From contig PDPR01000008.1 in the NCBI GenBank assembly GCA_002749285.1, positions 62,001 through 126,000 on the forward strand: a DNA stretch of 64,000 nucleotides, in the 5' to 3' direction. The stretch is from Maribacter sp. Its GTDB lineage: Bacteria > Bacteroidota > Bacteroidia > Flavobacteriales > Flavobacteriaceae. The position numbers were made by a program, and so were the translations under genes. The notes under the pieces were generated by a model. The model saw only the letters and a program-made list of their open reading frames with translations, did no database searches and was not told the origin of the DNA. Every line of letters starts with the position of its first letter. The stretch's first letter is position 1. Below are positions 18,630-26,627 of this stretch, piece by piece.

Positions 18630-19010
18630 TCAGTCTGTTTTTATGGCAGTTCCCCTAGATTTATTATGATCGCCCACAATATTATACTCAAATGTGTATG
18701 AATTATCGGTGGTGCTCAATATTTTTATGTGAACCGATTTTTCCTCAGCTTTGTTCTTAGGGTCGATCTTCTTTACGACATACTCACAATCATTGATCCA
18801 ACGGACCGAGGAAGTATCTGGCTTTGGCAGGAAATAATCTATCTCCAAATCGCCCCTACGTACAAAAGTAGTGCTTACCTCCTTATCATCTATCACCGAA
18901 GTAAAAGTGAATTTCCCATCCTTAAATGTCTTGCAATCCCTTTGGGGTTGATAACAAGAGGTAAGGAGCGATAGAATGAATAAAATATTAAATCCTCTAA
19001 GCATAGCCAC
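18630..19010 (-). CDS. small flavobacterial lipoprotein (often mislabelled topoisomerase IV)
   Basis: 126 residues. Lipoprotein signal ILFILSLLTSC with predicted lipidated Cys18, mature part about 108 residues of mixed beta character: DCKTFKDGKFTFTS, RRGDLEIDYF, WINDCEYVVKKIDP, YTFEYNIVGD and a C-terminal RGTAIKTD. I recognise the family as a conserved flavobacterial hypothetical that some databases call DNA topoisomerase IV, a name the sequence does not support: it is a small exported protein with no nucleotide or DNA-binding motif. Met3 (19004) is an alternative start. It is immediately upstream of the terC gene, 2 nt apart. Confidence 0.78.
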   Translation of the reverse strand: MAMLRGFNILFILSLLTSCYQPQRDCKTFKDGKFTFTSVIDDKEVSTTFVRRGDLEIDYFLPKPDTSSVRWINDCEYVVKKIDPKNKAEEKSVHIKILSTTDNSYTFEYNIVGDHNKSRGTAIKTD

Positions 19011-19078
19011 AAAATAAATAATTTAGTTGCACATAGCATATATAGTACCCAAATAAAATTGCATTCCAAAATTTGGGG

Positions 19079-19456
19079 CTACTCCTCGTAACACGTAAAA
19101 CCTCCGTCGCTATAGAAGATGACTATTTTATCTATGGCTCTCTTTCCTTTCGTTTTTGGAGTGCTTTTTTCTGTTTTGCCCAAAGAAGGGGAGGGGGACC
19201 CTAAAGGTATTTTGGGAGTGGTTTTTTTGGAGGTGGGGAAATCCCCCTTTCCTTCCAACAACCAATACAGGTCCACTTCGGGAAAAGCGTTGGTGACCTT
19301 CATTACAAACTCCAGGCTAGGCTTGTTTCTTCCTGAAAGTAAATGGGAAATACTAGATCGCTGTACCTTGGCCCTGTCTGCAAAAACAGAAGCGGATAGG
19401 TCGTAATATCGAAGAATTTCCTCCAAGCGTTTTATAAAATCCCCAGTGTTTACCAT
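19079..19456 (-). CDS. XRE-type helix-turn-helix transcriptional regulator
   Basis: 125 residues. The N-terminal HTH_3 domain spans about 5-65: FIKRLEEILRYYDLSASVFADRAKVQRSSISHLLSGRNKP is laid out as the first four helices with recognition helix around SSISHLLSG, followed by LEFVMKVTNAFPEVDLYWLL. This is the flavobacterial subgroup ending EVDLYWLLEGKGDF. A Pro/Ser/Lys-rich linker (SKKTTPKIPLGSPSPS) joins a short C-terminal strand-like tail (AIDKIVIFYSDGGFTCYEE). Targets are unknown. A -7 box lies about 18 nt upstream. It is encoded opposite to the M14 peptidase gene across a 295-nt gap. Confidence 0.86.
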   Translation of the reverse strand: MVNTGDFIKRLEEILRYYDLSASVFADRAKVQRSSISHLLSGRNKPSLEFVMKVTNAFPEVDLYWLLEGKGDFPTSKKTTPKIPLGSPSPSLGKTEKSTPKTKGKRAIDKIVIFYSDGGFTCYEE

Positions 19457-19473
19457 TGTAATTTATTGTGGTC

Positions 19474-19481
19474 CAAAGATA
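19474..19481 (-). promoter_or_regulatory. -7 box TATCTTTG for the XRE regulator
   Basis: Perfect TAnnTTTG on the minus strand, 17 nt before the regulator ATG at 19456, giving a very short leader. No clear -33 TTG. Confidence 0.45.
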
Positions 19482-19692
19482 ATGAAAAGATTCCCTATAA
19501 TCAGGGTGAAAATTCCCCACTGTATGTATTTAGTTAAAGTAAAACTTTATTTAAAAATATATAAAGTACTGATTATAAATCAATAAAACATTAAATATAA
19601 AATATTATCTATGTTTTTGGAGGTTTAAATCCCTACCTAGGGCAGTGTGCATTGTGGCCACACCCACCACAATATACAAATGTAAATAAAAA

Positions 19693-19710
19693 CGATTACA
19701 ATTGTAATCG
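19693..19710. promoter_or_regulatory. 18-bp perfect palindrome, probable operator of the M14 peptidase gene
   Basis: CGATTACAATTGTAATCG is a perfect 18-bp dyad, 41 nt before the ATG at 19752. Its right half contains a TTG (19702-19704) that could be the -33 element of a promoter whose -7 box would be TACCTTAG (19721-19728, one mismatch). A bound regulator would therefore cover the promoter. Candidate binders are the adjacent Lrp-type or XRE regulators, by position only. Confidence 0.6.
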
Positions 19711-19751
19711 CGCATGATATTACCTTAGCGGTGTCAAAACAAAGATCAAAA

Positions 19752-20864
19752 ATGGAAATTACCCAGGACATATATAATTCTGCAAGGGAGAAAACTTTAA
19801 AGGGTAGGTACATTACCCTGGACCATATCGTACCTGTCCTTGACCATCTTCCGGAGAATTTCAAGGTCAAGGTTATTGGTCATTCCGTTAATAGGTTGCC
19901 CATTCATACCGTTACTTTTGGATCGGGCAACACCAAGATATTGATGTGGTCACAGATGCATGGAAATGAATCTACCACGACCAAGGCCGTTTTTGACCTA
20001 TTTAATTTGTTCCGGTCGAATATGGGGTTTTGTGGAACTATTTTGAAAAACTGTACTATCATGGTTATCCCCATGTTGAATCCAGATGGTGCAAGGGCCT
20101 ACACCCGTACCAATGCCAATAAAGTTGATTTGAATAGGGATGCCCAAGACAGGGGCCAGCCCGAAAGTATTGTGTTGCATAATTGCTACAGGGACTTTGA
20201 ACCTGATTATTGTTTTAACCTCCATGGACAACGTACCATATTCAATGTTGGCAATACCCCTAAACCTGCCACAGTATCATTCTTGGCCCCAGCTTTTGAT
20301 GAGGAACGGAATATTTCAACATCGAGGTTACAGAGCATGAGATTGATCGCTGCCATGAACGAGGTGCTACAAAATATAATACCTGGTCAGATTGGTCGTT
20401 ATGACGATGGTTTTAATACCAATTGTGTGGGCGATACTTTTCAAATGCAGGATACCCCTACCGTATTGTTCGAAGCAGGACACTATGCCGATGACTATGA
20501 TCGAGAGCATACGCGTAGATTTATTTTTATGGCTCTCTTTACCGCTTTACAGGTCATTTCAGAAGGTACTTTGGATAGTTTTGATAAGGAAATGTACTTT
20601 GGGATACCGGACAACAACAGATTATTTTATGATATACTGGTCTTGAACGCACATATTATAGATTCTATAAAATACAATCCAGGGGATTCCATAGGGTTGC
20701 TTTTTAAGGAAATACTTCAAAACGGCCGAATCGTTTTTGTGCCTTATATCGAAAAGTCAGGAAATCTAGAAAACTGTTTTGGGCACAAAACATATGATTG
20801 TAGCCAGGAAAGTGACCTGTCGGCACTGGAATCCCAACCTTTTTGGAATCTTTTAAAATGCTAA
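19752..20864 (+). CDS. M14-family zinc carboxypeptidase
   Basis: 370 residues from the ATG at 19752; a GTG 21 nt upstream (19731) is in frame, but the predicted transcription start lies near or after it. Zinc ligands and catalytic residues of the M14 fold are visible: SQMHGNESTTTKAV (His and Glu), the substrate-binding NPDGARAYTRTNANKVDLNRD, NLHGQRTIFNVG (third ligand His) and the general-base Glu in VLFEAGHYADDYDREHTR. No signal peptide, so probably cytoplasmic, suggesting peptide or cell-wall-peptide processing rather than extracellular digestion. The last quarter lacks recognisable motifs. Preceded by a perfect palindrome and followed by an Lrp-type regulator. Confidence 0.88.
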   Translation: MEITQDIYNSAREKTLKGRYITLDHIVPVLDHLPENFKVKVIGHSVNRLPIHTVTFGSGNTKILMWSQMHGNESTTTKAVFDLFNLFRSNMGFCGTILKNCTIMVIPMLNPDGARAYTRTNANKVDLNRDAQDRGQPESIVLHNCYRDFEPDYCFNLHGQRTIFNVGNTPKPATVSFLAPAFDEERNISTSRLQSMRLIAAMNEVLQNIIPGQIGRYDDGFNTNCVGDTFQMQDTPTVLFEAGHYADDYDREHTRRFIFMALFTALQVISEGTLDSFDKEMYFGIPDNNRLFYDILVLNAHIIDSIKYNPGDSIGLLFKEILQNGRIVFVPYIEKSGNLENCFGHKTYDCSQESDLSALESQPFWNLLKC

Positions 20865-20915
20865 TTTTGAAAATACGTTTAAAAAAACAATCTTTAATTG
20901 CATTTTCGTTAAAAA

Positions 20916-20960
20916 ACAATAACTTTTATTGTACTTAATTTTTTAGATTGCTTATTTTTG
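20916..20960 (+). promoter_or_regulatory. lrp promoter overlapped by an inverted repeat
   Basis: TTG at 20929-20931 and TATTTTTG at 20953-20960 (perfect TAnnTTTG), spacer 21 nt. An inverted repeat ACAATAA (20916-20922), 3-nt spacer, TTATTGT (20926-20932) covers the -33 element, a classical position for autorepression by an Lrp/AsnC protein. The start codon is 19 nt after the -7 box. Confidence 0.6.
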
Positions 20961-20979
20961 TATCAAAGATTAAATAATC

Positions 20980-21459
20980 ATGACAAAAGTTAAACTAGAC
21001 GAGATAGACCATCAGATTCTGGATATGCTGATTGATAATACCAGGACTCCATTTACTGATATAGCCAAGAAATTATTGATATCCGCAGGTACGGTTCATG
21101 TACGTGTCAAAAAAATGGAAGAAGCCGGAATCATTCGTGGTTCCTCACTGATTTTAGACTATATAAAATTAGGTTATGCCTTTATTGCTTATGTAGGTGT
21201 CTTCTTGGAAAAAACACATCAGACCAAGTTCGTATTGGAGCGCTTAGAGCAGATTCCAAATGTGACCGTTGCCCATATTACGACAGGAAAATTCAATATT
21301 TTCTGTAAGATCAGGGCCAAGGATACGAACCATGCGAAGAACATTATTTTCAAGATTGATGATATTGATGGAATCAGTAGGACAGAGACCATGATCTCGT
21401 TGGAAGAAAGCATCAAGGATAAAAAACGTTTGATGCATACCATTTTCAACGAAATGTAA
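20980..21459 (+). CDS. Lrp/AsnC-family transcriptional regulator
   Basis: 159 residues. The N-terminal winged HTH (about 5-60: LDEIDHQILDMLIDNTRTPF, AGTVHVRVKKMEEAGII) is followed by a RAM ligand-sensing domain (about 70-150: AYVGVFLEKTHQTKFVLERL, VTVAHITTGKFNIFCKIRA, ISRTETMISLEESI). Such proteins respond to amino acids and form dimers to octamers. It is expected to regulate its own gene, given the inverted repeat over its promoter, and possibly the M14 peptidase gene upstream. The second helix reads SAGTVHVRV, the usual flavobacterial form. Ends at a good terminator. Confidence 0.93.
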   Translation: MTKVKLDEIDHQILDMLIDNTRTPFTDIAKKLLISAGTVHVRVKKMEEAGIIRGSSLILDYIKLGYAFIAYVGVFLEKTHQTKFVLERLEQIPNVTVAHITTGKFNIFCKIRAKDTNHAKNIIFKIDDIDGISRTETMISLEESIKDKKRLMHTIFNEM

Positions 21460-21483
21460 TATTTCCCTTATATAATGATCCAT

Positions 21484-21514
21484 GTCCCAAAGACCATGTT
21501 TTTTGGGACTTTTT
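21484..21514 (+). terminator. rho-independent terminator of the lrp-type gene
   Basis: 8-bp stem GTCCCAAA (21484-21491) with TTTGGGAC (21502-21509), 10-nt loop, followed by five T. It begins 25 nt after the lrp stop codon. Confidence 0.85.
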
Positions 21515-21905
21515 AGTTTATGGCCCATGGGGATCGATGAATCGGAATCATCAGGGTACAAGCTCTTTTCATAGAACCTATTTGGATGTTTTGGGCAATG
21601 TTGGGTTGTTCGGTATCCTTAGTTCACAGCTAAAGGATTTCCCTCGATCTATAAATAGTATTCAGATGGGAAACTAAAATTCCTATGCCAAAGGTAAGTG
21701 GGCCGTTAGTGGGGTCTTGGTGCATGTTTTGGATACAGAACGGATTTTTCGATATAGGGCCTTAAGGTTCGTGCGTGGCGACCATACACCATTGCCAGGT
21801 TTTGATCAAGATCTGTATGTGCCCAATTCGAATGCAACGACCCGAACAAAGCAGGATATTATTAGGGAGTATAAGGCAATTCGCCAATCGACGAACGCCC
21901 TTTGA
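21515..21905 (+). pseudogene. possible decayed gene fragment, unidentified
   Basis: No intact gene occupies the roughly 500 nt between the lrp terminator and the gene ending at 21964. One frame (codons starting at 21549) is open for about 40 codons up to a TAA near 21676 and reads on in the same frame to a TGA at 21903-21905. The first part, SSFHRTYLDVLGNVGLFGIL, looks like the periplasmic-loop/membrane motif of Wzy/WaaL O-antigen ligases (H.xYLxxLxxxGxxGxL), but nothing else of that family is present. The second part (RYRALRFVRGDHTPLPGFDQ) I do not recognise. It may be gene debris or chance openness. Confidence 0.25.
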
Positions 21906-21963
21906 GTATGGCGGCATTAGGCTTTATTATCCGTGGTCATCAGAAACACCACATAGAACTCGT

Positions 21964-22287
21964 TTAAAGTTCCCCATCGAAATCATCCCCTGAATGCAAT
22001 TCAAATTCGTTATCGCCTATTTCGTCTTCAAATATATCTTGCTGCTTTGGTTCCAGACCCTTCTCCATATTCTCCTCGAAATTTGAGATGAAATTTGCGA
22101 AACACTTGCTTATCTTCACTAAATAAACGGCATCATCGGTCCTTAATTCCACAGTTTCTATGATTTCACCGTGTGCGTTCTTGAAAGTTATGATATCATC
22201 ATCACCATAACCATTGGGATAGGCCTCAATAAGTCTGGTCGCTAAATGATGGTTTAATTTTTTGTAATCGATAAGTTTATGGGTCAT
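21964..22287 (-). CDS. conserved acidic flavobacterial protein of unknown function
   Basis: 107 residues. It begins with LIDYKKLNHHLATRLIEAYPNGYGDDDIITF, continues with KNAHGEIIETVELRTDDAVYLVKIS, and ends in a strongly acidic tail (DIFEDEIGDNEFELHSGDDFDGEL). I recognise this as a small cytoplasmic family widespread in Flavobacteria that some annotations call DNA primase; no primase motif is present and the name should not be carried over. The acidic tail suggests an interaction with a basic partner. It is probably a single gene: aroB lies 115 nt away in the same direction. Confidence 0.78.
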   Translation of the reverse strand: MTHKLIDYKKLNHHLATRLIEAYPNGYGDDDIITFKNAHGEIIETVELRTDDAVYLVKISKCFANFISNFEENMEKGLEPKQQDIFEDEIGDNEFELHSGDDFDGEL

Positions 22288-22403
22288 GTTGGTTTAGTTT
22301 TATTGATTGTTCTAAAAAACCGGTTATTTACCTCCAAACTAGCCAATATTCCAAAATGAAATATTAAAGAGTTGTAAATCAACGATTTTAGTATATGAAG
22401 CCC

Positions 22404-23465
22404 CTAATCTTTGTAGTAAGAAAAAGCCTCTGAATATAAATCGTTGGGTATTTTCACATCTATAACCGGGTTTCCAATGGCCTTTAAGAGCACGAAATTT
22501 ATATTCCCATGCGAATTTTTCTTGTCGAATTTCAGCATGGCAAGAATAGCGGTTATATCACTGGCTGTAAAATCAACTTTTTGGTAGTGCCCCGAAAAAG
22601 AGGCCTTGATGTCTTTCAGCTCCCCTACGGGCAATCCTGTCAACTTGTTCGATAGATAGGCCTCCAACACCATCCCCACGGCTATGGCCTCACCATGTAA
22701 AAGGGTTTCCTTATCGTCATTTTCAAGAAAATAGGATTCGACGGCATGGCCTAAAGTATGTCCGAAATTCAAGATTTTCCTTAGATGCCGCTCCGTAGGG
22801 TCTTCCAGAACGATTTTGTTTTTTATAGAGACCGAAGTGTATATATGCTCCCCTATGGCCTTAAGGTTCCTTAGTGCCTTGAGTTCTTCCCAATAAGATG
22901 GGTCTTGGATCAGTCCGTGTTTCAACATCTCGGCAAAACCACTTTGCATTTGTCGATCTTCAAGGGTCTCTAAAAAAGGAGTGGATATCAAAACCATTTT
23001 TGGTTGGTTGATCACGCCGATCTGGTTTTTCAAGGCTCCTAGGTCTACACCGGTCTTACCTCCAACGGAGGCATCAACCATGGACAAAAGGGTAGTGGGG
23101 ATGTTAATGAAATCTATTCCCCTTTTATAGGTAGAGGCAACAAAGCCGCCCAAATCGGTCACCACTCCACCGCCAAGGTTGATCAAAAGGCTTTTTCGGT
23201 CAGCATCCATATCCGACAAGGCATGCCAAACATGGCTACAGCTCCCTATGTTTTTATTGGCCTCCCCCGCCTTGATCTCAATCAGGTAAAAGGGAAATGA
23301 ACCTGCCATTATCTTTTCAAATACAGGTAGGCAATGTATTCTAGTGTTTTCGTCAACAAGCACGAAGATCTTTGAGTAGGTATTGTTTTCGAGATACTCC
23401 TTTAAGTGTGAAAAGGCATTCCCATTAAAATGGATAGTGTAAGAGGAAGTAGTGATCGATTCCAT
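22404..23465 (-). CDS. aroB: 3-dehydroquinate synthase
   Basis: Second step of the shikimate pathway: DAHP to 3-dehydroquinate, with NAD and a divalent metal. 353 residues, normal length. NAD-binding region INLGGGVVTDLGGFVASTYKRGIDFINIPTT (shown in part: GGGVVTDLGGF, YKRGIDF), PTTLLSMVDASVGGKTGVD, metal-ligand segments LKHGLIQD, LNFGHTLGHAVES and LHGEAIAVGM are all present. It diverges from proline dehydrogenase across 100 nt. No other aro gene is in the window. Confidence 0.96.
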   Translation of the reverse strand: MESITTSSYTIHFNGNAFSHLKEYLENNTYSKIFVLVDENTRIHCLPVFEKIMAGSFPFYLIEIKAGEANKNIGSCSHVWHALSDMDADRKSLLINLGGGVVTDLGGFVASTYKRGIDFINIPTTLLSMVDASVGGKTGVDLGALKNQIGVINQPKMVLISTPFLETLEDRQMQSGFAEMLKHGLIQDPSYWEELKALRNLKAIGEHIYTSVSIKNKIVLEDPTERHLRKILNFGHTLGHAVESYFLENDDKETLLHGEAIAVGMVLEAYLSNKLTGLPVGELKDIKASFSGHYQKVDFTASDITAILAMLKFDKKNSHGNINFVLLKAIGNPVIDVKIPNDLYSEAFSYYKD

Positions 23466-23535
23466 ATTTCATTTATCTAATATCGAAACACAAAATAAAC
23501 GTTATTTTTAATGATAGGAATATAAAATCTGTGAT

Positions 23536-23543
23536 TATATTTG
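23536..23543 (+). promoter_or_regulatory. -7 box TATATTTG for proline dehydrogenase
   Basis: Perfect TAnnTTTG, 22 nt before the ATG at 23566. No clear -33 TTG. Confidence 0.45.
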
Positions 23544-23565
23544 ATATGTTAAATTATAGCATGAA

Positions 23566-24732
23566 ATGAAGCGAATTTTTGAGGATACTTCGAAGGCATT
23601 TGTATTAAAATCGGATTCTGAATTAGAGCGTGCCTATTTCTTGTTCAAACTGATATCCAATGCCCCCCTTGTACGTATTGGTAAGGCAATGACCGATTTT
23701 GCCCTAAGGGCACACCTTCCCGTGGATAAATTGATAAGGGCAACCGTATTCGACCATTTTTGTGGTGGTGTGAGTGAGGCCGATTGTATGCAGGTAGTCG
23801 ACAGGATGTATGAAAAAGGCGTGGGTTCCGTGTTGGATTATTCCGTGGAGGGGCAAGATGATGAGGATCCGTTGGATTTTACCTTGGGCAAGACCCTGGA
23901 GATACTGGATTTTGTAAAGCAGAAAAAAGGGATTCCCTTTGCCGTCTTCAAACCTACAGGATATGGTAGATCGGCATTGTTCAAAAAGGTGACCCAAGGA
24001 GAGGAACTGACAGATAAAGAGCAGGCTGAATGGGCCAGGGTGGTAGACCGTTATGACAAAACCTGTAAAAAAGCATTTGATCTTGATGTGTCGTTGTTGA
24101 TTGATGCAGAGGAAAGTTGGAAGCAAGGGGCGGCAGACCAATTAGTAGAGGATATGATGCGAAAATACAACAAGGAGAAAGCCATCGTGTTCAATACGTT
24201 ACAAATGTATCGGTGGGATCGAATGGATTATCTTAAGGGATTGTACGCAACTGCCCAAAGGGAAGGTTTTAAAATCGGAATAAAATCGGTTCGTGGGGCC
24301 TATATGGAAAAGGAAAGGTTACGTGCGGATAAAAAAGGGTACAAATCCCCTATTTGCGAGACCAAAAAGGCCACAGATGGGAATTTTGATGCCTGTACAC
24401 GATACGCTTTAGATCGTTTGGAATGCATTTCACTATTCGCCGGCACCCATAATGAGGAAAGCAGCTATTACCTTATGCAGCTAATGAAAGAAAAAGGGCT
24501 GGACAAGAATGACAAAAGAATATGGTTCGGACAGTTGTATGGTATGAGTGACCATATCTCTTTCAATCTTGCGGACCAAGGGTACAATGCTGCCAAATAC
24601 CTGCCTTTCGGGCCCGTACGTGACGTTATGCCGTATTTGATCAGAAGGGCGGAAGAGAATACCTCTGTAGCAGGACAGACAAGTAGGGAGCTTAAACTAT
24701 TGAAAAAAGAGAGGAAAAGAAGGAAAATCTGA
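23566..24732 (+). CDS. proline dehydrogenase
   Basis: FAD-dependent oxidation of proline to pyrroline-5-carboxylate, feeding electrons to quinones. 388 residues: a stand-alone catalytic barrel, not the bifunctional PutA. Family segments: DYSVEGQ near residue 97, LLIDAEESW (about 180-190), VFNTLQMYRWDRMDYL, KSVRGAYMEKERLRA with the FAD/substrate Arg-Gly, FAGTHNEESSYYLM, and the C-terminal FGQLYGMSDHIS and AKYLPFGPVRDVMPYLIRRAEEN, where the paired Arg bind the proline carboxylate. It ends in a very basic tail (KLLKKERKRRKI). It belongs to the Bacteroidota form with an extended N-terminus. Confidence 0.94.
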   Translation: MKRIFEDTSKAFVLKSDSELERAYFLFKLISNAPLVRIGKAMTDFALRAHLPVDKLIRATVFDHFCGGVSEADCMQVVDRMYEKGVGSVLDYSVEGQDDEDPLDFTLGKTLEILDFVKQKKGIPFAVFKPTGYGRSALFKKVTQGEELTDKEQAEWARVVDRYDKTCKKAFDLDVSLLIDAEESWKQGAADQLVEDMMRKYNKEKAIVFNTLQMYRWDRMDYLKGLYATAQREGFKIGIKSVRGAYMEKERLRADKKGYKSPICETKKATDGNFDACTRYALDRLECISLFAGTHNEESSYYLMQLMKEKGLDKNDKRIWFGQLYGMSDHISFNLADQGYNAAKYLPFGPVRDVMPYLIRRAEENTSVAGQTSRELKLLKKERKRRKI

Positions 24733-24744
24733 TTTATGGAAAGC

Positions 24745-25125
24745 TCAAAATGCTATATTCTCTATGATAGCACTATCCAAGCAATTACGGACAGTCATAG
24801 TGGAAGGCCCGTCCTTTATCTCTGCTTCGATCACGTAGGTCCGGCATGGTGTTGATTCCGTATCACTGTTCTTAAAGTCCACTTCACCATTTTTCAGAAA
24901 ATTGGCAATAGTGAGGGAATCCAATTGTTGGAGGTCTATCAACCGTTGTACTTCCTCGGAATATGAAAGGGGTTTGGAACGAATGTCCTTCAATGTCCTA
25001 CAATTTGGAAAATAACAAAATTCCACGCCTGTTTCTTCCGATTTCTTCTTAAGGAAGATCGATAGGAAAACAAGTCCGATAGCAAGCCCGACTAGATAAA
25101 ATCCCAAACGTTTTAAAAATGCCAT
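24745..25125 (-). CDS. membrane-anchored small protein, DUF4258-like
   Basis: 126 residues. One N-terminal membrane helix (LGFYLVGLAIGLVFLSIFL, about 7-25) followed by KKKSEETGVEFCYFPNCRTLKDIRSKPLSYSEE, a conserved flavobacterial segment with two Cys, and a soluble domain ending in a Cys-containing strand pair (CRTYVIEAEIKDGPSTMTVRNC). I recall this family being annotated DUF4258 and standing just downstream of alanine dehydrogenase in Flavobacteria, which matches here: 80 nt separate the genes and they share direction. Function unknown. Confidence 0.72.
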   Translation of the reverse strand: MAFLKRLGFYLVGLAIGLVFLSIFLKKKSEETGVEFCYFPNCRTLKDIRSKPLSYSEEVQRLIDLQQLDSLTIANFLKNGEVDFKNSDTESTPCRTYVIEAEIKDGPSTMTVRNCLDSAIIENIAF

Positions 25126-25205
25126 GTAAGTGCCTAATGGTTTTCAATAAAACCGCAAGATAGGCTTTTGTTCAAAAAAAGTCCCTCTTTTTAATATAGG
25201 AGCCT

Positions 25206-26405
25206 TTAAAATATCAAGAAATTTATATCACTGTATTGCATATCGAACCATTCACCCACGGCCTTGCTGGTAAGAATGCCATGGTAGATGTAGAGTCCAT
25301 TGCGCAACCCCTTGTCAAAGCGAAGTGAATTTTCCAATCCGCCATCTTCCCCCAACTTTAAAAGGTAGGGCGTGAATATGTTACTGATGGAAATCGAGGC
25401 CGTTTTGGGATAGCGTGATGGTATATTGGGAACACCATAATGGATAACACCATATTTTTCAATGGTCGGTTTATTGTGGTCGGTAATTTCACTGGATTCG
25501 AAACATCCTCCCATATCGATACTCACATCAATGATAACAGCACCTTTCTTCATATGTTCCACCATCGTATTGGAAACAATTACAGGGGAGCGTTCCTTGC
25601 CGCGTACGGCTCCTATGGCGACATCGCATCTTTTTAACGATTTGAGTAGGTTTTTCGGTTGAATGGTGGATGTATAGACCGTTTGCCTAAGGTTGGTCTG
25701 GATTTTTCTCAGTTTCGTTATGGAATTATCGAAGATCTTCACATTGGCACCAAGCCCTATTGCTGATCGTGCTGCAAATTCACCTACTGTACCCGCGCCG
25801 ATAATGACCACTTCCACCGGAGGGACCCCACTGATATTACCGAACATAAGACCGTTGCCTTTGTTGGTCGCCGCCATGAGCTCGGAAGCGATCAGTACAG
25901 AGGAAATCCCGGCAATCTCACTTAAGGAACGGACAGCGGGATACTTGCCATCCCCATCCTTGATAAACTCGAATGCAATCGCCGTTAAGCGTTTTTTTGC
26001 CATTTGTTCAAAATACGCTTTCTGTTGTGTCTTGATCTGAAGGGCCGAGATTATCGTAGCCTGTGGATTCATCAATTCAATTTCCGAAAGGGTAGGGGGT
26101 TCTACCTTTAAAATAATGGGGCAACCAAAAACCTTTTTTATGTCATTGGTTACTTCTGCTCCGGCGTTGGCATATTCAATATCGGAAAAATGGGCACTTT
26201 CACCTGCACCTGATTCAATGATCACCCGATGCCCATGTGCGGTTATGGCGTTAACGGCATCTGGAATCAAGCAAATACGTTTTTCTTGGTATTGGTTCTC
26301 TTTGGGTATGCCGATAAAAAGCTCGCCTTTTTGTTTTAGCACCTCAAGAGTCTCTTCTTGTGGCAGTAATTGTGATTTGCTAAATGGTGAGGATGGTTGC
26401 TTCAT
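25206..26405 (-). CDS. alanine dehydrogenase / PntA N-domain family enzyme
   Basis: 399 residues from ATG 26405; an in-frame start 99 nt further upstream adds a hydrophobic, unconserved stretch and lies before the predicted promoter, so I reject it. The fold is that of alanine dehydrogenase and the NAD-binding part of transhydrogenase: GELFIGIPKENQYQEKRICLIPDAV, a Lys/His-containing GHRVIIESGAGE, and the Rossmann motif VVIIGAGTVGEFAARSAIGLG at about 180-200. The known reaction is reversible NAD-linked deamination of alanine to pyruvate; the Bacteroidota form is divergent from Bacillus Ald and its substrate should be regarded as probable. Operon with the small membrane protein downstream. Confidence 0.85.
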   Translation of the reverse strand: MKQPSSPFSKSQLLPQEETLEVLKQKGELFIGIPKENQYQEKRICLIPDAVNAITAHGHRVIIESGAGESAHFSDIEYANAGAEVTNDIKKVFGCPIILKVEPPTLSEIELMNPQATIISALQIKTQQKAYFEQMAKKRLTAIAFEFIKDGDGKYPAVRSLSEIAGISSVLIASELMAATNKGNGLMFGNISGVPPVEVVIIGAGTVGEFAARSAIGLGANVKIFDNSITKLRKIQTNLRQTVYTSTIQPKNLLKSLKRCDVAIGAVRGKERSPVIVSNTMVEHMKKGAVIIDVSIDMGGCFESSEITDHNKPTIEKYGVIHYGVPNIPSRYPKTASISISNIFTPYLLKLGEDGGLENSLRFDKGLRNGLYIYHGILTSKAVGEWFDMQYSDINFLIF

Positions 26406-26437
26406 ATAATCTACTTCGAATCGCGAAAAAATAATGA

Positions 26438-26472
26438 CAAAAGTAAATTTACGATATTTTAATGAAATGCAA
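26438..26472 (-). promoter_or_regulatory. promoter of the alanine dehydrogenase gene
   Basis: On the minus strand TTTG (26470-26473 region) precedes TACTTTTG (26438-26445, perfect TAnnTTTG) by about 24 nt, slightly longer than usual. The chosen ATG is 32 nt downstream of the -7 box. Confidence 0.45.
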
Positions 26473-26556
26473 ACGTAGCGAACAATGGTTGCCTTGTAAA
26501 ACAAGAAGCCACTTTGTTACGGTTGCCGAGTGTATTCGTAGTGGTTGGGCGTGTCT

Positions 26557-26606
26557 GTCATGCTGAGTGCACCTGCCTACTGGCAGGGGCAGGGTCGAAG
26601 CACGAC
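26557..26606. repeat. hairpin-forming intergenic repeat (MITE/REP-like)
   Basis: A 50-bp element with outer arms GTCATGCT (26557-26564) and AGCACGAC (26599-26606), complementary with one mismatch, and an inner stem CCTGCC-TACT-GGCAGG. The segment resembles the intergenic GTCATGCTGAG...GTCGAAGCA elements that I have seen scattered through marine flavobacterial genomes. Only one copy is in this window, so repetitiveness is from memory, not from the sequence. Confidence 0.5.
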
Positions 26607-26627
26607 TGCTACTGGGCAAGGTAGACG

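Noticed and set aside
26406..26504. N-terminal extension of the alanine dehydrogenase-like protein
   Set aside because: Hydrophobic, unconserved residues, and it would start upstream of the predicted promoter.
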